From Pseudohalioglobus sediminis (GTDB lineage: Bacteria > Pseudomonadota > Gammaproteobacteria > Pseudomonadales > Halieaceae): a stretch of 64,000 bases of DNA. How positions within the stretch are numbered: the first letter of the stretch is position 1; each line of letters begins with the position of its first letter. Positions 36,077 to 44,221 of the stretch are shown here, piece after piece. A program made the translations under genes and the position numbers. The DNA is taken from positions 434,001 to 498,000 of the forward strand of contig NZ_VTUX01000003.1 in assembly GCF_008370495.1 (NCBI RefSeq), in the 5' to 3' direction. A model generated the notes under the pieces. It searched no databases, had not been told where the DNA came from, and saw only the letters and a list, made by a program, of their open reading frames with translations.

Positions 36077-36592
36077 TTAAAGTAATCCGCTCTCGGCAAA
36101 CGATAGCGATTCAGCGGAAGTCACGATGAAATGATCCAGCACACGGATGTCCACCAGTGCCAGAGCATCTTTCAACCGCTGGGTTATCGCCTTATCAGAA
36201 TGACTGGGTTCAGCGACACCGCTCGGATGATTATGAAAAAACAGCACCGCAGCAGCATTGAGGGTCAGCGCCTGCTGCACCACCACACGGGGGTACACCG
36301 ATGCGCCGTCAATCGTGCCTTGAAACAGCTCGGTGGCCTCGATGACCTGATGCCGGTTATCCAGATACACGCAACCAAACACTTCCGCTTTCCTATCCGC
36401 CAACAACATCCGCAAATATTCACGGGTACGATTGGGGCTGGGCAGCTCGGTTCCTGGTCGATGCATCTCCCCCAAAACTGCGAGGGCTAGTTCCAACAGG
36501 GATTGCTTTTCCAGATCGTTCAGCGATGCGATCTTTAGCGCCGCCAAACGGTTTTTATTTCTTGCCTTTGCAGGCGATGATTTCGAAGCCAT
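36077..36592 (-). CDS. RadC-like JAB-domain protein
   Basis: This 171-residue MPN/JAB metalloprotein has the full JAMM motif HNHPSG-x5-SHSD (about residues 119-132) and an upstream Glu in LDNRHQVIEATELF. RadC-like proteins are frequent on ICEs and phages. Despite the name, a DNA-repair role is not established. The short N-terminus lacks the UPF0758 helix-hairpin-helix part of chromosomal RadC. Confidence 0.9.
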   Translation of the reverse strand: MASKSSPAKARNKNRLAALKIASLNDLEKQSLLELALAVLGEMHRPGTELPSPNRTREYLRMLLADRKAEVFGCVYLDNRHQVIEATELFQGTIDGASVYPRVVVQQALTLNAAAVLFFHNHPSGVAEPSHSDKAITQRLKDALALVDIRVLDHFIVTSAESLSFAESGLL

Positions 36593-36629
36593 GACTGGTC
36601 TCCTTTAAAGGCGCGGGGAGACCAATCCC

Positions 36630-36688
36630 GCGAGGAATAGGTTTCCTCGCTAGGTTGGAAGACTGGCAGCATCGGTGGATGCTGCCAG
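36630..36688. repeat. Two perfect hairpins in tandem
   Basis: GCGAGGAA (36630-36637) pairs with TTCCTCGC (36643-36650). CTGGCAGCATC (36663-36673) pairs with GATGCTGCCAG (36678-36688), an 11-bp stem with a GGTG loop. They fill the gap between the STY4534 and RadC-like genes. The second lies just after the STY4534 stop and could be a terminator without a T-run. Confidence 0.45.
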
Positions 36689-36697
36689 GTATTGCGG

Positions 36698-37123
36698 TTA
36701 GGCGACGGCGCTGCTAGTCGCTGACGTTCCCAGGAATGCCTTACCGTCTACCTTGATCCATTGGAATCGCAGTAGACGAGACTTCAAGCCAACACCTGTC
36801 GTACCTGCACGTTCGCCCTGTTTAAAGGTAAACGTTTGAGCCTGCAGATCACTGAGGTGAAAACCCACCAACACTTTCATGTCGGCTTCGACCGCAGGTA
36901 TCAGCTGGCGTACCAGGTCCTTCGCTTCCTCGCCCGATACCACACAATCAAAATGGGTATGTTGGACGTTGTCGGTTGGCCCTCGCAGTGCTGCGATTGT
37001 GACACTGAGAAAGGGAAATCCGTTCTCTGGCGTTACTTCGCGTACACGGTTGAGATAACCGATGCCGTGTATATCAAGATCGAAATACTTCGGTTTTTCA
37101 GACGTAGTTTGTCTACTGGTCAT
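36698..37123 (-). CDS. STY4534-family ICE replication protein (DUF3577)
   Basis: This 141-residue protein has the family segments YFDLDIHGIGYLNRVREV, VTIAALRGPTDNVQHTHFDCVVSG and a single-stranded-DNA-binding-like beta pattern. It is thought to take part in ICE replication or maintenance. It stands alone between hairpin-containing gaps. Confidence 0.88.
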   Translation of the reverse strand: MTSRQTTSEKPKYFDLDIHGIGYLNRVREVTPENGFPFLSVTIAALRGPTDNVQHTHFDCVVSGEEAKDLVRQLIPAVEADMKVLVGFHLSDLQAQTFTFKQGERAGTTGVGLKSRLLRFQWIKVDGKAFLGTSATSSAVA

Positions 37124-37167
37124 GACACATTCTCCTTGAACATTATTGAATGCCGGAGAACGCGATT

Positions 37168-37196
37168 CCCTGGCGGGAAGTCGTTTCCCGGCAGGG
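37168..37196. repeat. Hairpin upstream of the STY4534 gene
   Basis: CCCTGGCGGGAA pairs with TTCCCGGCAGGG with one mismatch and a five-base loop, in the gap between the parM-like gene and the STY4534 gene. Confidence 0.4.
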
Positions 37197-37278
37197 TGAG
37201 TAAAGTCAGGGCAAGCCCAGACGTTGGATTGACGGTAAAACCGCGATGTCGCTTACACAATCCGATGACATCTTCTTT

Positions 37279-37298
37279 GCCACTGAGACCGCAGTGGC
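37279..37298. repeat. Hairpin after the parM-like gene
   Basis: GCCACTG-N6-CAGTGGC is a perfect 7-bp stem 15 bp beyond the parM-like stop on the minus strand. It is terminator-like in place but has no T-run. Confidence 0.4.
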
Positions 37299-37312
37299 CA
37301 CGTACAAAGTCG

Positions 37313-38389
37313 TTACGCCTCCCTCGCGGGGACATTGCAGACGAACTGCAGGTACTTGAGCATGCCACGTGCATTAGCAAAGGCGGCATGGTCGGCAATT
37401 GTCTGATTGGGAAACCAGTTAGCAATATCGTCAGACAATGCCGCACTGCCACCCCCGACGAACAACACCCGATCCAGCTCCACCCCAAGTCCGAGCTTGC
37501 GGCGTGTTTCCGTGTAGAGCCCTTCCACCAACTCCCGTTTCGCCTCCTTCACCAGGTCAGAGACATCGTGATCCTTCCCATGAAGTCGTAATCTGTGCGT
37601 TTCAACAGCCCTGGCAATGCTTTGCTCACCCAGCTCATCGACATCAAATTGTTGCTGAATACCGTTCGCCACACGCACCTTGACATTGAGCATGCCGCGA
37701 TTCAGAAAGCCCGACGATTCGTGGACTATGCCCTGATCCCGGACCACCACATAGTCAGTCGTCCGGCCACCGATGTCGACAATGGCAATGGGCGCGTTGA
37801 CGCGATCGGCATCAAGCGTCACGCCATCGTCGGAGGTGACGATCACGAAGTCATACCAGGCAGCCAAAGCCTCCGGAATGACCTCGTGGAACGCTATACT
37901 GGCTTTGAGTGTTCGCTGTGCTGACGTGTGCGAAACGACAGGCTCTACCGACAATTTCAAGCCATCTCTCTTTGCCTTGATCGCCTGTCGCCGTTGCTGA
38001 CCATCATTGCGGTAGAAAGCAGAGACCGGTAATCCGGTGACCACGTGCACAGATCGGCCCGAAAGGCCCGCTTGGTGTAATGCATGTTGAACGATCACCC
38101 TGTTCAATGCCGAACCCGGGTATTCATTGAATTGGGTGGGCTCACCATCCACCGCGCCAACGGAGTACACGCTGCCCTCGGTTTCGTATTCGTAGATCTT
38201 CTGCTCCTCCTCCCGAATCCAGGTGACACCCGCTGACCCCATCCGCGCCCGGGACGGCACCGCCACAAGACGCCCGTCCGGCAGCGCCACTTTGGTGTAC
38301 GCATAGCCGTCATCCAGGCCTACCGAAACGACTTCCATGGGGTCTTTCAATTCATCGTCAACATATTTTTCATCGGTTAGTTCAGTCAT
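37313..38389 (-). CDS. ParM/StbA-like actin-type segregation ATPase
   Basis: The start at 38389 has CAGGA about nine bases upstream; the ATG at 38398 is too close to that site. The 358-residue actin fold shows phosphate 1 VGLDDGYAYTKVAL, phosphate 2 VDIGGRTTDYVVV and adenosine FVGGGSAALSDD. ParM filaments push plasmid copies apart in type II partition. The upstream small gene is a candidate for its ParR adaptor. On this ICE it would help keep the excised, replicating form. Confidence 0.9.
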   Translation of the reverse strand: MTELTDEKYVDDELKDPMEVVSVGLDDGYAYTKVALPDGRLVAVPSRARMGSAGVTWIREEEQKIYEYETEGSVYSVGAVDGEPTQFNEYPGSALNRVIVQHALHQAGLSGRSVHVVTGLPVSAFYRNDGQQRRQAIKAKRDGLKLSVEPVVSHTSAQRTLKASIAFHEVIPEALAAWYDFVIVTSDDGVTLDADRVNAPIAIVDIGGRTTDYVVVRDQGIVHESSGFLNRGMLNVKVRVANGIQQQFDVDELGEQSIARAVETHRLRLHGKDHDVSDLVKEAKRELVEGLYTETRRKLGLGVELDRVLFVGGGSAALSDDIANWFPNQTIADHAAFANARGMLKYLQFVCNVPAREA

Positions 38390-38422
38390 GGAGTACATCC
38401 TGGCTTCTGTATTTAGGTGTCA

Positions 38423-38818
38423 TTATTCGCCGATCACTCGTCTCAGGTGGGCAAAGGGCTTACCGACAGGGTCATTGGATATTGGAACGGGGTTTGGATC
38501 AGTCTGAGCAAATACGTGACGTTGTCTGCTTTCTTCGGCGGGCGTATCCGCAGAATGGTGATTGTCCGTGTCGATTGGGTGACAACCCTCCATCACGGTG
38601 TGCGTACTCCACGCCCGCGAGATCAAATTGGGGGCGGGCAAAATTTGCTCAGATTTGATGACCTGGCATTCACTGCGAAACCCCACTGAAAGAAGTTGCC
38701 TCAACCACTCGTTTTGCCTGTCCCTGGGTAGACGCTGTAAGCGCTGTAACAGAATCGCTTCGAGGGGTATCCGCCGATCGAGGGATAGACTGATCTGCTG
38801 AAGCGAGCTGGCGCCCAT
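38423..38818 (-). CDS. Candidate ParM partner (ParR/StbB-like), unrecognised sequence
   Basis: This 131-residue protein has an N-terminal helical segment (RRIPLEAILLQRLQRLPRDRQNEWLRQLL) that could form a ribbon-helix-helix-like or oligomerisation unit, and a polar, probably disordered tail. It lies between PFL_4669 (five bases) and the parM-like gene (33 bases). That is the place and size of a ParR adaptor. The call rests on position, not on a motif. Confidence 0.6.
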   Translation of the reverse strand: MGASSLQQISLSLDRRIPLEAILLQRLQRLPRDRQNEWLRQLLSVGFRSECQVIKSEQILPAPNLISRAWSTHTVMEGCHPIDTDNHHSADTPAEESRQRHVFAQTDPNPVPISNDPVGKPFAHLRRVIGE

Positions 38819-38823
38819 GGCGA

Positions 38824-39564
38824 CTAAGCCCCATCTCCGGCCTGGCGAGCGCTGCCTTCGATTTGTCGATACACCACCGGGCGCAGGGCAGGTAGTCGCT
38901 CACCGCGCAGGATGTCGTCCGGTAGGTCACCCATCCGCTCCCTTGCCCTGATGGCCATGGGTGTTTGCTGTCGAATGTCCTGTCGGCAGATATCCAGGCA
39001 GTGATACCCCAGTGGCAACGCAAAAATCCGGCGCACCCAGCGGCCACTACCCGCGACCTGCTCGACCAGATCCGTGGGCATCTCGATACCCAGATGACGC
39101 AAGGTCCTATCTGCACACATCAACTGGTCATACTCGCCCAGCAACTGCGCCGCACGAAAGGCGTAGGGGTTGGCAAACTGCAACGATACGCGCTGGGGCC
39201 GGCTCGATTGCGCCACAACAAACTCCAGCGAGCTGCTGGGTGTTGCCATAAGCGCAGCCATCCTTTGCTGCAAGCCCCCAAGCTGAGCACGGATATCGGC
39301 AATACCCTCCTCCACTTTCAGCAACCACCAGTCTGCGTAGGGGTCGTCGAAGCGAATGGCATGCCATAGGGATTTCAGGCGATCAGCGAACCCGATCAGG
39401 CCGATGATAGCGGGCTTGCCATCGGCAGCCCGTCGACCTCGAATGAGGCCCTGAGCCTGGTACGTCTGGATCGTCAACCAGACGTCACCCTGCAGTGCAC
39501 CCAGCTCTGTCCCAGGTAGTTGAGAATCCTTGGTTTGGTGGGGCTGCTCGGCGCCTGAACTCAT
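38824..39564 (-). CDS. ICE protein PFL_4669 family (TIGR03761)
   Basis: The ATG at 39564 is chosen from three close ATGs because GGGAG stands eight bases before it; the longer frame to 39642 lacks support. The 246-residue protein has WLTIQTYQAQGLIRGR, DPYADWWLLKVEE and FANPYAFRAAQLLGEYDQL, which mark the family, found in ICE maintenance modules. The molecular role is unknown. It is probably the first gene of a transcript with the ParR candidate and ParM. Confidence 0.85.
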   Translation of the reverse strand: MSSGAEQPHQTKDSQLPGTELGALQGDVWLTIQTYQAQGLIRGRRAADGKPAIIGLIGFADRLKSLWHAIRFDDPYADWWLLKVEEGIADIRAQLGGLQQRMAALMATPSSSLEFVVAQSSRPQRVSLQFANPYAFRAAQLLGEYDQLMCADRTLRHLGIEMPTDLVEQVAGSGRWVRRIFALPLGYHCLDICRQDIRQQTPMAIRARERMGDLPDDILRGERLPALRPVVYRQIEGSARQAGDGA

Positions 39565-39679
39565 TGACATCGCTCCCATGCAAGCTTGTTTCTGTCGTGC
39601 TATGAACCCACGATTCGTAGCACGAGACCATGGGATATCCACCCGACCAGTGCGTGGCTTTCATGGGTGACGGAACAAG

Positions 39680-39696
39680 TGGTTCCAGTGGAAACA
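39680..39696. promoter_or_regulatory. 17-bp element in the PFL_4669 promoter gap
   Basis: TGGTTCCAGTGGAAACA resembles the element at 35406-35422 (15 of 17). An identical 17-mer also occurs on the minus strand inside the VirB10-like gene near 19500, where it encodes a Gly/Ser/Asn stretch, so chance cannot be excluded. Confidence 0.3.
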
Positions 39697-39718
39697 CCAG
39701 AGCGGGGCGGCAAAGGAT

Positions 39719-40975
39719 TCAGGTGTCATCATTCAACGAAGCTCGCAGCTTGGCCAGCTGCTCCCGGCCATAGGCCTGGGAACGTTCTCGTTCCTCAGTA
39801 GTTTTGGCCTTTCGGGCCTCGTCCTCGGGTCGCGGCGGGTGATGTATACGTTCCTGCCTGGCTTCAACCACTTTGATGCCAAGATTAGGCACGAACTCGC
39901 CTTGTTGGGCGGCCTTACACAGGGAGTGTAAAAAACGCAGCTCGTCATATACCGGTTTCATACCTTTTTGCTCAGACGCTAGTCGGCCCTGGAGTTCATC
40001 GAGCACCAGCTGACGATCATCAGGGTCAATCATCGCAAGATACCGATCCGCCAGGTGTTTCTGGTTCTCTGTCAGTCGCGGTGGATAAATCAGTGCTTGA
40101 TCCGATGGCAGGGGTATGGGTTGATTGGATTCTGAAAATCCTTGTCTCTCATTGTTGGTATTTGGTGTAGTGGTTGTTGTAGTTGTTTTTTTATAATCAC
40201 TACTACAACGACTACCGTAGTGTTCTTGTGCCCCCGCCTTTGAATTTTGGTGCTGGTCGGATTGCCCAGCTATTCTGGTTTCGGACGACTTATTCAGCTG
40301 ATCGAGGCTAGCGGCATTAAATGTGAAATAGCGACCTTGTTGGTCGTGGTTTCCGCGGCTCTCTGAGAGTTGCCGAGCGGCCTGCAAGCGACGCTCGATG
40401 GCTGACTCCTGCCGGCCGAGGTATTCTCCCTGTTGAATATCCCTATCCAGACTCGCTAACACCGCCTCGGCCACTCGCCGCACCTGTGCATGGTGGTGCT
40501 CCTGGGTTTGTGTGACAAAGGCCATGTAGGCCTCATCCAGGTACAGGGCATCCGCTAGCGGCAAAGGCTCATCATGGAGGCTGTAGACATTACCGGTGAA
40601 GCGACCGCTCTTCTGCCGCACTTTGGCGCACAAGGTCAGCCAACGCGTAAGGCGAAGTATGGCTATGGCGCGCGAGACCGTAGAAGTGGAAGAAACGTTG
40701 GTTTTTGTGGCAATGGTATCGTAATCAGGAAAGGCCGTTCGCCCACCGGTCTCCCGGGCATGAAGCATGATGACCATCCATACCAGCTTGTCGACCGGCT
40801 CCAGTACCGGATCCTGGATGACCATGGCGGGTACGGCCTGATGCCAGTTACCCACAAACAACATGGTATCCGGCGACGATGGATCACTTTCCGCCCGAAC
40901 TTTGGCAATGGTCGCCTTGATTAGTGCGTCGAGCGCAACGGTTTCTGGACGCAATCCGTCCTCATCATGGGCCAT
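39719..40975 (-). CDS. STY4528-family ICE replication protein
   Basis: The ATG at 40975 gives 418 residues and overlaps the DUF2857 stop by 11 bases. The N-terminal half has a winged-helix-like replication-initiator appearance (VDKLVWMVIMLHARETGG; STSTVSRAIAILRLTRWLTL). The C-terminal half is a charged region with a Thr-rich linker (a run of seven Thr). The family is annotated as pathogenicity-island replication protein. Confidence 0.85.
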   Translation of the reverse strand: MAHDEDGLRPETVALDALIKATIAKVRAESDPSSPDTMLFVGNWHQAVPAMVIQDPVLEPVDKLVWMVIMLHARETGGRTAFPDYDTIATKTNVSSTSTVSRAIAILRLTRWLTLCAKVRQKSGRFTGNVYSLHDEPLPLADALYLDEAYMAFVTQTQEHHHAQVRRVAEAVLASLDRDIQQGEYLGRQESAIERRLQAARQLSESRGNHDQQGRYFTFNAASLDQLNKSSETRIAGQSDQHQNSKAGAQEHYGSRCSSDYKKTTTTTTTPNTNNERQGFSESNQPIPLPSDQALIYPPRLTENQKHLADRYLAMIDPDDRQLVLDELQGRLASEQKGMKPVYDELRFLHSLCKAAQQGEFVPNLGIKVVEARQERIHHPPRPEDEARKAKTTEERERSQAYGREQLAKLRASLNDDT

Positions 40976-41567
40976 TCTCGGCAACCCGCTCGGCAGGTAT
41001 GCAGCCGACGCTTTCACCGTACGTTTCCCAACGCTGCACCAGCGCCCACAGCGATCGCAGCCCGATACCCGTTTGTCGCTGGAGGTCGAGATAGTCCGCA
41101 GCGGCCAAGGCGCTTTTGTCTTCCGCAGTCAGGCGTTCTTGCCAGGCATACCAGAGTCTGTGGGTATCCGCTTCGTCCAGCTCGGGCGGCCTGCCTACCG
41201 CCGGCGCCAGCGTCAACAACCGGCGCCAGCGGGTGTATTCCCGCGAACTCAATCCGAACAGCTGTTGCATCATCTCCAATGGCGCGTCGGCAACCAGCAA
41301 TTCACGCTGCAGATCTTCGGATTCTCGCTGATGCTGCAGGTGCTCCAGCATCGGCCAGAAGACATCCCGATTGAGAATGATCTGCAGGCAGTGCACCCGC
41401 AGCGTATCGACCCGATAGAGATCAGCCAGGCTCATTGTTTTCAGGGCATCCAGCTCTTTGGGGCCAAAATTCATCGCCCGTAGCGCTTGCTGGTCCCCCT
41501 CCGCCAGACATCGCATGGCATATAACAGAACGGCGGTGGTGAGATCCGCCTCTTTATTGGACGACAT
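40965..41567 (-). CDS. DUF2857 (STY4526-like) ICE protein
   Basis: The ATG at 41567 fits AGGG eight bases upstream better than the ATG at 41573. The product has 200 residues, with FGPKELDALKTMSLADLYRV and LFGLSSREYTRWRRLLTL, the latter resembling a helix-turn-helix. The gene overlaps parB and the STY4528 gene, confirming a ParB-DUF2857-STY4528 transcript. It may be regulatory. Confidence 0.82.
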   Translation of the reverse strand: MSSNKEADLTTAVLLYAMRCLAEGDQQALRAMNFGPKELDALKTMSLADLYRVDTLRVHCLQIILNRDVFWPMLEHLQHQRESEDLQRELLVADAPLEMMQQLFGLSSREYTRWRRLLTLAPAVGRPPELDEADTHRLWYAWQERLTAEDKSALAAADYLDLQRQTGIGLRSLWALVQRWETYGESVGCIPAERVAENGP

Positions 41568-43074
41568 CGCCATCACCCTGGTCGGATACCCACAACTCGA
41601 TGCCTCGGTCGTAGGCAAGTCGTTTGATAGCACGGTAAGCATCCATTAGTTGCAGCAAATGCTGCCACTCCGGCGGGTTTAGCTGTTGCCAGAGCTGACT
41701 GCTCAGATGACCGGGATCTGGTGTCCAGACGCTATTGAATAGCAATCCGGCATCATGGGATGCCAGTGCCTGGTGCAGCATGGAGGCCTCATCGAGATAC
41801 GCCAGGACACTATCAACCGGTGCCATGGTCAACTCCGAACTCGCCGCCAACTGCCACCACAACGCAGATACCAGCGCCAGCATGTCCGCGTCGAGCGTCT
41901 CGGTCAGATCCTGAGGTGGGACACCGATCAACAAGAAGCCCAGACCTTGATCCGGGAGCTGAATAACGATCTCACGTAATCCGTGCGCTGCCGCCAGCGC
42001 CGAGGCGCAGTCCCACAGCTGATGGCGCAATGCATCTACATCCTTGCGATGGCCAGATGGATTGGCCTTCGCCATTGCGCTGGCCTCAGTCTTTGTATTC
42101 GCCTCCGCACCCCTGACGTGGTTATTAGCCACCGGTGACGAACTGTCGGAAGGCAGGTCATCGGAAATCAGCTTATCTGTGCACTGCGCCTTATCAGTTG
42201 GGTTCTCAGCTTCCAACCCACTATCCGGCCGACCTTCCCCCGGGTGGGCAGGGTTGTCGGTAAATTCGAATGGCCGGCCTGCCAGGTGGGCCTCCATCTC
42301 CAGATGAATCACCTGACGATGCTGTTCGGACTCCACGGCAATCTCATTTTCCAATGCGTCGCGCAACGGCTGGATGTCCCACTCGGGGCCATCGTGACGG
42401 CGGCATAACTCAGCAAACACACTGTCGAAAACCGTATTGTCGCTCAGTCGATGCCGAGCCCAGATCGCTTGGGCTGCACGTTCCAGGGCACGGATCTTTT
42501 CAACCTGAGGCCGCCCCAATCCAGCGGCCAAGGCTTTCGGCATCAATGGCCAGAGAATCTCAACGGCATACCCCATCTTGGAAATCATGCTGTGACTAAG
42601 GCCAAATCCCCTTTCCCGGAATATTGCTTCCAGTTGACGCTGGGACAGATTCTCTTCCGCCAGTTCTTTTTCCAGGAGAGACTTCGCTTCAAATACCGCC
42701 AAGGCTTTGTCGATGAAGGGTAAGCCCCCACGCAATTCGTTTTCGCGCAGGTGGGCAAACAATACGTTCGATTCTTGCGACCAGGGTTTGATGACGCAAT
42801 CGACCCAGCGGAACCGTTCGCCTCCTGTCTCTTCAAAGAGCTCCTGCAGTATCGTCAGCCGCGTATTGCCGCCACTGTGGAGCACATATTCTGAAGACCC
42901 CGGCTCCTGTGAAAGCACCAGCGGCTGGTCCAGGCCTTCGGCCCGAATCGACGCCTTGATGCGGTCGTACTCCGGGTTCTGCTGGCGGCGGGGATTACGG
43001 GAATAATGATGGATGCGAGAGACATCCACGCGAGAAACCTCATGGGTCGATGGCGACTTGTCATTCATCGTCAT
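41554..43074 (-). CDS. parB: ParB-family protein of PFGI-1-type ICE (TIGR03764)
   Basis: This 506-residue protein starts at the ATG at 43074 or two codons later at 43068. The ParB N-terminal domain shows LDQPLVLSQEPGSSEYVLHSGGNTRLTIL (the GGNTR box in place of GERR) and a KorB-like HTH (RQLEAIFRERGFGLSHSMISKMGY). A long C-terminal half is specific to this ICE family. It may bind ICE DNA and nucleotide. No ParA/Soj gene adjoins it in the window. Confidence 0.9.
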   Translation of the reverse strand: MTMNDKSPSTHEVSRVDVSRIHHYSRNPRRQQNPEYDRIKASIRAEGLDQPLVLSQEPGSSEYVLHSGGNTRLTILQELFEETGGERFRWVDCVIKPWSQESNVLFAHLRENELRGGLPFIDKALAVFEAKSLLEKELAEENLSQRQLEAIFRERGFGLSHSMISKMGYAVEILWPLMPKALAAGLGRPQVEKIRALERAAQAIWARHRLSDNTVFDSVFAELCRRHDGPEWDIQPLRDALENEIAVESEQHRQVIHLEMEAHLAGRPFEFTDNPAHPGEGRPDSGLEAENPTDKAQCTDKLISDDLPSDSSSPVANNHVRGAEANTKTEASAMAKANPSGHRKDVDALRHQLWDCASALAAAHGLREIVIQLPDQGLGFLLIGVPPQDLTETLDADMLALVSALWWQLAASSELTMAPVDSVLAYLDEASMLHQALASHDAGLLFNSVWTPDPGHLSSQLWQQLNPPEWQHLLQLMDAYRAIKRLAYDRGIELWVSDQGDGDVVQ

Positions 43075-43351
43075 TTTCCACCGTGGTCTCTTCTACTTCG
43101 GAGTCACATTCGACGCCGTAGAAAATCTCCGGATGCCTGACCATGCTCGCCCGAGGCACGGGCTTCAGCCGCCCGTCAGAGTGGTCCGCCACGATGCGGG
43201 TGTATCGCTCAATTTGCATCGCCATCAGCGGACTGGCATATCGGTGTTGGCCCGCAATCTGATACAAGTAGGAAACCGAGTCGTTGCAAGCGACAGCAAC
43301 TTCCGCCCGCTCCCTTTTGGTTGCCATCTTTAAGAAATACTTTAGCTCCAT
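43061..43351 (-). CDS. Cro/YdaS-like HTH protein
   Basis: The ATG at 43351 gives 96 residues: ELKYFLKMATKRERAEVAVACNDSVSYLYQIAGQHRYASPLMAMQIE is a YdaS/Cro-like helix-turn-helix. It is divergent from the S24 repressor and overlaps parB by 14 bases. The layout is that of a lambdoid immunity region, where this would be the Cro-like first gene of the maintenance operon. Confidence 0.8.
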   Translation of the reverse strand: MELKYFLKMATKRERAEVAVACNDSVSYLYQIAGQHRYASPLMAMQIERYTRIVADHSDGRLKPVPRASMVRHPEIFYGVECDSEVEETTVENDDE

Positions 43352-43362
43352 GCAAACCAACA

Positions 43363-43434
43363 TTAGCACTGTGCCTATTACCCCACAAGAATTCGTGCTA
43401 ATTAAATGTTTATCATTGTGCTAAATTCTGCTAA
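43363..43434. promoter_or_regulatory. GTGCTAA operator set between Cro-like and S24 repressor genes
   Basis: TTAGCAC (43363-43369), GTGCTAA (43395-43401), GTGCTAA (43418-43424) and TGCTAA (43429-43434) lie in the gap between divergent starts. The same motif recurs upstream of the excisionase gene. They are probable binding sites of the S24 repressor, the Cro-like protein, or both. Confidence 0.7.
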
Positions 43435-43443
43435 ACTACATAT

Positions 43444-44112
43444 ATGACAAGAAAGCATATTCCGATACGGCTCAAGAATCTTGAGATCCTCATTCGTGAA
43501 GCTGGTTCGGCGGCGAGCTTGGCCCGTGCTGCGGGCACCAATAGCTCCTACCTCAGCCAGGTTCGAAATCAGTTGCCTACCAAGAAAGGAACACCACGAG
43601 GCATCGGGGATGATCTGGCTGCCAAGTTAGAGACGGCCATGAACAAGCCCCAGGGCTGGATGGACGAAGATCACGATAGTGAGGAGAGCATCGCCCTGGA
43701 GCGCGATGGCCCCAGTCGCGGCAATCACCATCCGTTAATCGCATGGGACCAGGTAGGAAAAGGGCAAGAAATATCCGAGGATAAACCGCCCCCTTACAAT
43801 ACCCAGCTCCTAATCTGCCCGGTCAAATGTAGCGAGGAGACGTTTGTGCTGCGAGTGCGCGGCGCCAGCATGGAACCAAAGTTCCGAGAGGGGGAATTGA
43901 TTTTCGTCGACCCTCAGGCACCCGCCGAGCACGGGAACTATGTCGTCGTTCGTTTTGAAGCATCCAATGAAGTGACGTTCAAGCAATTGATCGTGGAAGA
44001 AGGCAAGCAGTATCTCAAGACGCTCAACCCTGATTGGCCTAATCGCATTATTGAGGTAACTGCAGATACCGTCTTGTGCGGTGTCATCATTTTCAAGGGA
44101 GAGGCGCTTTAA
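43444..44112 (+). CDS. CI/LexA-like repressor with S24 peptidase domain
   Basis: This 222-residue protein has an N-terminal HTH (AGSAASLARAAGTNSSYLSQ) and a C-terminal S24 domain with catalytic Ser in RGASMEPKF and Lys in VTFKQLIVE. The pre-cleavage segment reads HPLIAWDQVGKG, so Val-Gly stands where most relatives have Ala-Gly. It would hold the ICE in the integrated state and be inactivated by autocleavage under DNA damage. It is divergent from the Cro-like gene and upstream of excisionase and integrase. Confidence 0.92.
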   Translation: MTRKHIPIRLKNLEILIREAGSAASLARAAGTNSSYLSQVRNQLPTKKGTPRGIGDDLAAKLETAMNKPQGWMDEDHDSEESIALERDGPSRGNHHPLIAWDQVGKGQEISEDKPPPYNTQLLICPVKCSEETFVLRVRGASMEPKFREGELIFVDPQAPAEHGNYVVVRFEASNEVTFKQLIVEEGKQYLKTLNPDWPNRIIEVTADTVLCGVIIFKGEAL

Positions 44113-44118
44113 GTGCGT

Positions 44119-44183
44119 TTAGCACAGCGGTAAGAATTTCGCGGGAAGGATCGCTTGTTTCAGTGATTAGCTCAGTGCTAATC
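44119..44183. promoter_or_regulatory. Operator set upstream of excisionase
   Basis: TTAGCAC (44119-44125) and the perfect inverted repeat GATTAGC-N5-GCTAATC (44165-44183), which contains GTGCTAA, precede the excisionase start. They share the motif of the 43363-43434 set, which suggests one repressor controls both arms. Confidence 0.7.
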
Positions 44184-44221
44184 TTTTGCGAACTCCAATC
44201 TTACGAGCTTGTGTGACCGCG

